From Sympetrum striolatum (taxonomy: Eukaryota > Arthropoda > Insecta > Odonata > Libellulidae): DNA of 64,000 nucleotides. The translations under genes were made by a program, and so were the position numbers. The notes beneath the pieces are model-generated. The model made no database searches. It was not told the origin of the DNA and saw only the letters and a program-made list of their open reading frames with translations. The stretch spans positions 42,999,393-43,063,392 of the forward strand of contig OX388350.1 of the NCBI GenBank assembly GCA_947579665.1, written 5' to 3'. Each line of letters begins with the position of its first letter. Position 1 is the stretch's first letter. Positions 56,206 to 64,000 of this stretch are shown in pieces.

Positions 56206-59200
56206 CACCCGTAATTGCGATTTTCTTTCCTGATGCACACTCTAATATTAAGGAGAAAATGACACGATCATAATCAGACAAGTAGAAAATGAGAACATAG
56301 AATAAAGAGCGGATTTATTAGTAGCACGCATTATAGATAACCTTTACTGTAAAACTGAATGTGTTTCCCATTAATTTTATCATAAGAAATGGGACGAAAA
56401 AGGCAGGTCTTGCAATTAAATAGCCTATCTCGCGATCACATATCCGCACCATTCCTCTTATCTCCTTTGCCCCGTACCCTTCAACCCCCCTGTCGTTTAT
56501 CCAGGCTAAATAAGGCCTAATGGATTCACAGCTTTATCCTCGAAAAGGGAAATCTAGAGAGATTCGGATTTTAATCTCGTCCTAGACAGAATAACGTCCA
56601 TCTTAATGCTTGTGAAATGCTATTTATTCTTTTATTTCTTCTCTCTCTCTCGCGTATTTTCTAACTACAGGTTTCTTCGCGTTAAGTTTCTATTTGTTCA
56701 TTTATTGATCGATGGGCTATATAAATACGGTGGAATAACTTTTCGTGAAGTAGCATCCTTTTTCCGTGCAAGCTCTCTATGGGACTGTCAATTCAAAATA
56801 TTTGTGTGTATTTTTTATGAATTAAGCATATAAAGAGAAAGGAATAAATCGTTTATCTTCCCTTTAATGCAAACTTTAGTATTTGATAATATAAACAACT
56901 TCACTCTTTTGGTGATGTACGAAATTAATATAAAATTATATATTGAGGTATAAATCATATATATTTTGTAATTAGTAAAGTTGTAGAATATCAGACCTTC
57001 GTCGAAAAGTGTTTTTCATACCTCTTTATGTTATTATCTTTCTTATTCTTCTGAAATTATCTAATCGACTTTTTATTTCGTTGAAATATTTTCATAAGAT
57101 ATCAAAAGTAACTAGGATTACAAATAAGTGATTTTTCAGTTAACATGCTAACTATTTTAGCGTGAATAACTTGCATATATTTATTTTCAAATTTTAATGT
57201 CAAGCCTGATATGTCTTCATAAAAAAATATAAAAATGAATTTATATCCATCAAATTTCTCATTATGTCTCATTTCAGTAAAATATCACCGATGTTGAGGT
57301 TAAACTTAGTCCCCTATGGCTTTCATGATGCCTCTTCTATTAGAGTAATTTATTTGAGAATTAACTTGATGAGACCATACCATAGCGACGGCTTGACAAT
57401 CAATTTCAATTAATGTCCATTAATATCAGAATGAACATGTTTCCATTTTTTTGCGTTTTGTTTTACTAATTTTGTGGGATTCCATCCGTTGGATAATGCG
57501 CCATTAATAATTGATAGTGTAATATTTCTGTAATTACAGTATGAGAGCATATTATAAACATATTTAGAATATATTTTTGTGTTTTGTGATCTATTTCAGC
57601 TCGTTTTTTTCATATTGAACGATAGTTTAAAATCTCTACTTTTATGTTATATACGGAAATAAAAATATAATCTTCCATGATTTTTAAATCCTTTGCTTTT
57701 CCAATCTATTGTAGCCGTATGATTAATATATTCCAGATATATATACTATTAATTTAGTCAATTTACCTTATATATGAGATTGTCTATAAAACTTCATATG
57801 AGTTTCTCTAGAAAATTTTAGCTTTGCCAAGTAAAGCAAATTTTTAATTTGATGTTTTTTTAAATTTGATATCAAATTTTCCTTTCAGATAGTAATGGAA
57901 TAGGGATAAGTTATATATAGGATATAGTTTCAACTTTTGCGAGAACAGCTGGGACTGATTTTTTTACGATGATGATTCATATTAGCAATTATAGTAACCC
58001 ACCTTATATTAATAGAAAATCTACGTAATAATGATGGAAAATAACTTTTAACTTTTCACATGAAGGGGAGCGTTTAGACCCAAATATTTTATATACAGGA
58101 AGAGCAGCAATTTAAAAACATTTTTTAGATTTTCTCGGATTCGCAAATACACTTTCGCAGTTTTATCTCTCCGGCAACAGATGTTCATTAGGATAAATAC
58201 TGATCTAATCGGAGTCCTTTCATTAGCACCAATTACCCCTTCGGGAATTGCTAATTTGCATGACATCTTACCGTTGAAGATCCTGGAATTAAAAAAAAAA
58301 TACTTTTAGCTGAGAGTCTTGCTAGGAGAGCTCTTCAAGATAATCTGGTTCATTAAAGAGACTTTAGATTAGATCAGGATTTTTTCTGAAAGGTTCTCTC
58401 TGATCGGAATTAGAAAGTCTCTCAAACGAATTTAATCATTTAAAAGAAGGGGCTTTAATTTACGTGCGGCAAGGACTCAGCTTGAGGAATGCGTGTGGGT
58501 ATCTTTCCATATGCTATCCTCTTCGTTGGCTGGCATCCATTTAGGGTTTCTTGGAAGTAGAATCTTTCCGGTTAACCCTTTCCATTCCACATTTATCCTT
58601 TGAGCAAACACCATATCACCGCAACTTCATTTTCACCAAGTATCGGGGACAGTGATATCTACTGTTCATACGCGCATTGTATATGCCACGACATGTATCT
58701 ATTTATGGATCTGCTTGTGATAATGATTTCCTCTAAGTTTTTTCGTCTTTACTCGAATAGAAAATGTCATCGGGTGCTTCAATATTGCAGTTGCACCATG
58801 ATCATCATTTCATTCTAGGGTATTAAATTCTTTTTTGAGAAATTTATGAACCTCTCACTTTAGTATACCACATAATTTTAGTGGTTTGTCTTAAATTAAA
58901 TTTAATCCCTTGCTATTTTTCATCATTATCATGTTTACATTAAATTGGCTGATTGGAATAAACCATGTGGCTGAGTTTACTATCAGATAATGATCGGTTA
59001 CAATAATTTTTTACAAGTAAGAGATGTATGTGTATTAAAACAGGAAAGGAGAAGTAATAAGATCAAATACATTATCAAAAACTATGACTATCATAAACTA
59101 AACTATATTAATTATGTTAATGATGCTTTCCATAATTCATTCAACATTCAAAACTAATCAATTAATTTATTCATCATTATATTACTTATCGTTCACTAAT

Positions 59201-60442
59201 CAACCTCAAATCGTGATTTTATTTATGCTCAACATTCATCACTCATTCAGTTCCTACACGTGCAAATACTAGCCCTAGCATTATCTAGTACACAAGACAT
59301 TTATTGGATTGGAATTTATTGATGTAAGAGCTGCGTGATATATTTGCATTTATTATTACCAGGATATTATGATTTTACTTCCTAGTCACATGAATATTCA
59401 GATCACATGCATTATTTTATTTCATCGATTAAACTGTTTTTATTAGAAGAAGCTATGGTTAATTACCTAAAAAAAGTAGGAAAGTTATGGTGGTTTTATA
59501 TTCTGATTGTATCCATGCATCGTACTTTATTAACCTTATCATAGGTACTGGCCAGAAGAAAATTATCTTTAGAGTGAAGGAGGATGGTACAACTTATATA
59601 GTGAAAGTGAGCTTTCTGGCATTACCTTGCTTCGTACTTCTTTTAATCTCCAGAAATGTTTGCACCATTCGAAAGCCAAAATTAAGCCAGTGGATTCTCT
59701 AATCTACATTTCGCTTTCTCTATCCGATGAGATAATCTTGTTCGTCTCGTTTATTATCCATGCCTCCTGGCAAAAAGTAATAAGTTCCTTTTCCATAAAT
59801 ATCCTCATACTTTGCATGCTACAATCTCCAGTATGTTAAGCGGAAAAGGGCATGTTCGTAGAAGCCTATAACAGCTCTGGGGGCCGCTCGTTTTAATCGA
59901 GTCATCCGTCTCCCATCTACTCCAGCTACGTCGCTTTACAAGCGTGGATTATGGAATTACAAGTCCATGCTGCTCCAAGGGAATATTAGTTGGTTTAACC
60001 TCCGACCGTTCACCTCTTTTGGCGCTGTAAGTATCGGTCTAAGGTCGTGGGTTCTCCTTCATTTAACTTATGCCAGACTATGAGTTTTTAAGTGGGAGCA
60101 AAAGGTCGAACACGTGGAAGTCTTTCTATTTGCTTTTCCAACAAATGTGCAAATCTTACTGGAAATTAAGATGTTACTTTCTAATGTTTTTATTCACTCG
60201 GAAATAACCACCCTTAAATGTTAGACAATTCATACATGCAGGAAAGCGTTGAGGAGTTGCCATACTCGCAGGCGCCGTGGAGAAATTTATTCCTTATTTC
60301 TTATTGCGGTGACCGCGTTAATTGGTATTCGACTATTATTCTATTCTCTGTGGTATCATTTCCTTTTTCCTCAGAGGAATGTTTTTTCTGCGATGTTTAT
60401 TCATGAGAATATTCTGCTGCTTTCAGTGACACTCTAAAAGCG

Positions 60443-60592
60443 GTGACAGCTTCCTTCTTTTAATTTTCCGGGTTCTATTTTGATTTTTTTCCTCTTCAAG
60501 CAGTATTACAAATCTGAAATCAGTGACAGCTTCCTTCTCTCAATTATTCTGGTTGTATATTGATTTGTGCTCCTTGAAGTAATGCAAAACGT
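60443..60592 (+). repeat. Tandem duplication, period 80 bp
   Basis: GTGACAGCTTCCTTCT at 60443 and 60523, each followed by CAATT or TAATT, a CTGG/CGGG word, ATTTTGATT or ATATTGATT, and a CTTGAAG/CTTCAAG-like end. Two diverged units. Confidence 0.75.
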
Positions 60593-62747
60593 ACGCCTTA
60601 TTAAACTTTAAATCTATCTCTGTATTTTGGTGTGCTTTATTAGCTTACAGTCTTTAAATTATCTTGAACCGTTTAGTTATATCCATTTTTAAGGCTGATA
60701 TGAAGGTAAAATAAATATACTCAGTTTTTGATTTTATATATTATTTTTATAGAATATTAATATCTACTTTATTGCAATGGAGTTCCAACAGTGACGATTA
60801 ATTTTACCAATACTAATTATTTTTCTGTTCATGCTCATCTACTAAAATTGAAATTGGCTCTTGGTTTCTGAAATAAGCAAAACAGTATTCCTCTTTGGCC
60901 GCTGATTTAATTTCAGATTAATAAAACAGACATTCAAATGTATAGGCATAGAATCTCGAAAAGGTTTAGTGAATACATCTCTCTCTGACTTCTTATACCC
61001 GTTTCTAGCAATCTGAGTTTCTATCATCGCACAAAGTGATTTGTTAAAATCAATATTTAAGCCATTTTCCAGTCCATATTTCTTATTCCCCTTCAAATGA
61101 GATCGGAAATCCAGGCAATCATTTCTGTTATTTGCTCTGTCTCAGATTATATCTGGGTTTCTTCAACGTTAAATATTTAATCGGTAAGGATTTAATCGAA
61201 AATTTAATGATTTAGAGGAAAATCTTGGATTTTTCAAATGTGTTCGTGACCTAAAGCGAATGTTTACTATCTGAAATTACAGTCAGTAATTTATTTCTTA
61301 TAAATCCAGATTTCTTTACAGTACGACATCGGTGTATCGTACCTATTTATCAAAGGGAAAGCATAATTCTCAATACATGACCAAATTACTTCCTCTTGGA
61401 AGTTGCCGTTTAGTTAATTTACTGATATTATAAATGAATTATTCAACAACTCAACATTAATTAACTTAATAAAATATAATATTCAATTAAAATGTGTATG
61501 TTTCTCAAGATTTTGAAGCTTAAAATTCCAACTCGTGTCATAGCTCAATTATAGCTTTGCCCTTCCAAATTCTTTTTACGAAGGCTATGTCGTTAGTATT
61601 TTATTTATACTAAGGATAAACGCAATAAATTCTAGTTTATCCATAGCGTATAGCTAATTTTATAGAATTCTGTTCTTTTGTAGCAAAGAAATACAACTAG
61701 CACAGCAATTTTCAATCTTAAAGCTCGTCATGATCCAATATAGTTGATTTATTCTTCGAAGGAATGCGTAAAGAAAGAATACTTCTGACTACAAAAAGTT
61801 TTGGTTAATTTTTCGGAGTCGAATCTATTTCTCATACCGCGTTATCTTTTTTATGAACTCTACTTTAATCTTCTTAGAAATTTCTCATAGTCTTGATCGC
61901 CCCAGAATTATCATCTCTCAGCGTCTGTAAGGCTCTTGGGAAATCAGCGAGGAAATTGGCTACCCTTCTCTTATTCTTTTGGTCCATTATCTCTATCCAT
62001 TTTATAACTTGATGATTGTCCGCCAACTTTGGCCTCAATATTTTTTTCATAAATCTATGTCATTATTATTTCACTCGAAAACATAGTTACATTTAGCGCG
62101 TAAAAATAAATTCCTATATCGTTAAACCTGATATACCGTTAACCCTAGGGGTGTTTCCGAATTTTATTCCCGGATTATTTCCGATCGTGATGTAAAAATT
62201 AAAATTTTGTTGCTCACAATTTCCCAGTTTTGTCTCAGTTTTGTAATTTTCTTAATTCTCTAAGTTCGTGGAATTCCGTGCGGCAGTGCATTTTTAGCTC
62301 TTAGTACAATTTATAGATTGTGTGTTATCAATGGAGTATCTCATTTTTCTGACGAGACATTTTTATTCCTCTGCTAAACAAAATTCCTTAAGGTGGAAAA
62401 CTGAAGCCCTTAGGTAAATTTAGTATATTAAAGGAATGCCCTATACTTTGCGATCGTCGACCTTTGACCTTCATACTAGCTGAATTTAATTTCATTCTCC
62501 AGCCTCAACCCCAAATATGCGAGAATTTAAATATTTAAAAAAATAATATAAAATTCAATTACTTTATTTCAGTGAGGGGTTGAGAGATATATCTTTTACA
62601 TCCAACGCTATATAATAGTATTCAGTCAACGATTGGTTATTATCAAGAACTGGTTATTGAATATTTCCCTAATGTTTTTACTTATTCTTATAAAATAATT
62701 CTGCAATATCGCATGGCGTTGCCTCCGTAGAAGGAATACAAAACTTT

Positions 62748-62851
62748 GAATAATCTTTCCTAAATAGTGTAAATGTGAATGAAAAGTCTCTGAGAAAATG
62801 AATAATCTTTCCTAAATAGTATGAATGTGAATAAAAAGTCTCTCAGAAAAC
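62748..62851 (+). repeat. Tandem duplication, period 52 bp
   Basis: GAATAATCTTTCCTAAATAG begins at 62748 and 62800. Both units continue with AATGTGAAT, AAAAGTCTCT and AGAAAA, with only a few differences, so this is one of the youngest duplications in the window. Confidence 0.9.
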
Positions 62852-64000
62852 GTATTTGAGTGTTAGTCTAAATAATTTCAATTGTCACTTACGTTGAAAG
62901 TGTGAATGGAAAATTCCCAATTCCAATTTCATCGAATGCTGCGCACTATTGATTCCTATCAAATCTACTTTCCTCCTTTCACCGCTTCTGTTATTTTCTC
63001 ATACCATACCCATAACTTCTCACGCTACAGTTACCATAATCTTTGTAATTGCTCTGTCATTACGATAAGCACAGCTGAGGAACTCACAAAAGCTCTAATT
63101 GGATTTATTATGATCCTAAGGTACAGATATTCGTTTACTGTAGCAAAATAAAGCTTCCGCAGTTTGAGTTGTAATTACCTATACTCCCAGTTATACTTTA
63201 CCTTTCTCCGGCTAATTGGCGTTAGACTTATTTGATTACATTTAAAGATCGTTACAAATTATTTTAGATAAGGAGCTATCTATAAATATCGTTGCAGTCA
63301 CTCATTATATTACAGCGTTATTATCAATTATTTTAATCATAATTAGAACAGTAGATTTAAACGATACCTAAGGATTGTTTTAATGTACTCTTGAATTCAG
63401 TAACGACCAATTCTTTTTGAAATATGAATATTACTTTTTTATCCAGTGGATATACATTTGAAAAAGAAAATATATCCTCACCAAAGAGATGTACAAAATG
63501 TTAACGAGAGAGTGACTTATCCAATTACCGCAAAAGACGGTTTGAAGGGTGTCAGTATAGGTCATCAAGTGATGTATAATACATCTCATTGCATTCATCA
63601 CTCTCTCGGAGGTTACTTACTTAACTCTACGTCTCCAAACTTCCCCGACATGTCATAGATCTTTCTTTCAGGCATATCTATACGCGTTTTGATACACTCT
63701 TTTATTCTTTAAGCTATTACTTATTTTTCCTCAAGCAGTAGAAGTAGAGTCTTAAAGGTGTCCATTATTCACTATATGATATTCTACAGCATGGTATATT
63801 TCTTTGAATGGCAGATCTTTAAATTAAGGATGGCACATAATCATAACGAAAATTTACCGGCGCTTTCGTATCAGCTAAATTTCGAAGAATAATTTATATT
63901 CTTTAACATATACTTGTGATTAAAAATCATCCGAAACATAGAAACTACATATTATTTTTGATAGAATAGAATCTTCTCTCCATTTCCAAACTTGCATAAT

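Larger units (their letters stand above)
54558..64000. other. Long AT-rich non-coding stretch
   Basis: No exon, RNA gene or clear mobile element was recognised over 9.4 kb apart from three small tandem duplications listed separately. TTTAGTTTAGTTTAG at about 55896-55910 is a short pentamer run. Slightly GC-richer parts lie at about 58440-58600 and 59860-60110. An inverted copy of GGAACTCCATTGCAATAAAG at 60770-60789 recalls words at 44996 and 51097. Open frames (85 codons or fewer) have no recognised motif. Confidence 0.5.

Overview
The window reads as nuclear DNA of an animal, most likely an arthropod and probably an insect. It is AT-rich, has no dense operon-like coding, and is littered with decayed eukaryotic repeats: non-LTR retrotransposon 3' ends, tRNA-derived SINE copies, and TTAA-flanked elements with inverted ends that resemble piggyBac non-autonomous copies. 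The species cannot be fixed from the sequence. No host protein-coding exon could be recognised with confidence. The longest open frames are in low-complexity or GC-richer DNA and carry no family motif, so the region is best read as intergenic or large-intron sequence.

Layout. 0-10.8 kb is mostly featureless, with one retrotransposon tail near 5.4 kb. 10.8-12.6 kb holds a composite: a TTAA-flanked 838-bp element sits exactly at the junction of a 90-bp tandem duplication and carries an internal fold-back of two tRNA T-arm (B-box) sequences; a second diverged tandem duplication follows. 16-20.7 kb has non-LTR tails, a perfect 29-bp hairpin and a reverse-transcriptase C-terminal relic. 22.8-24.7 kb has a second TTAA-type element and a 0.67-kb element with internal 175-bp modules. 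A repeat built of tRNA-like B-box modules occurs twice in opposite orientation: three modules at 25.69-26.25 kb and six at 37.43-38.48 kb. Between these copies are two non-LTR retrotransposon pseudogenes (31.1-31.9 kb minus, 32.4-33.0 kb plus) and a 48-bp higher-order minisatellite.

39.4-40.3 kb is a C-rich, G-poor 18-bp minisatellite abutting a CpG-rich, GC-rich block, the best candidate for a promoter or first-exon region. 40.6-54.6 kb carries hairpins, three copies of a tRNA-type SINE (one lacking its B box), retrotransposon 3' ends, and a 120-bp tandem array interrupted by a SINE. 54.6-64 kb is AT-rich with three small tandem duplications.

The recognisable content is a layered record of retrotransposition, DNA transposition and local duplication rather than a gene pathway. 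The strongest unusual signals are the six-module tRNA-like array with its inverted partner, and a small 3'-terminal hairpin in five retrotransposon tails that keeps pairing despite sequence change. Identities and copy boundaries were judged by eye.
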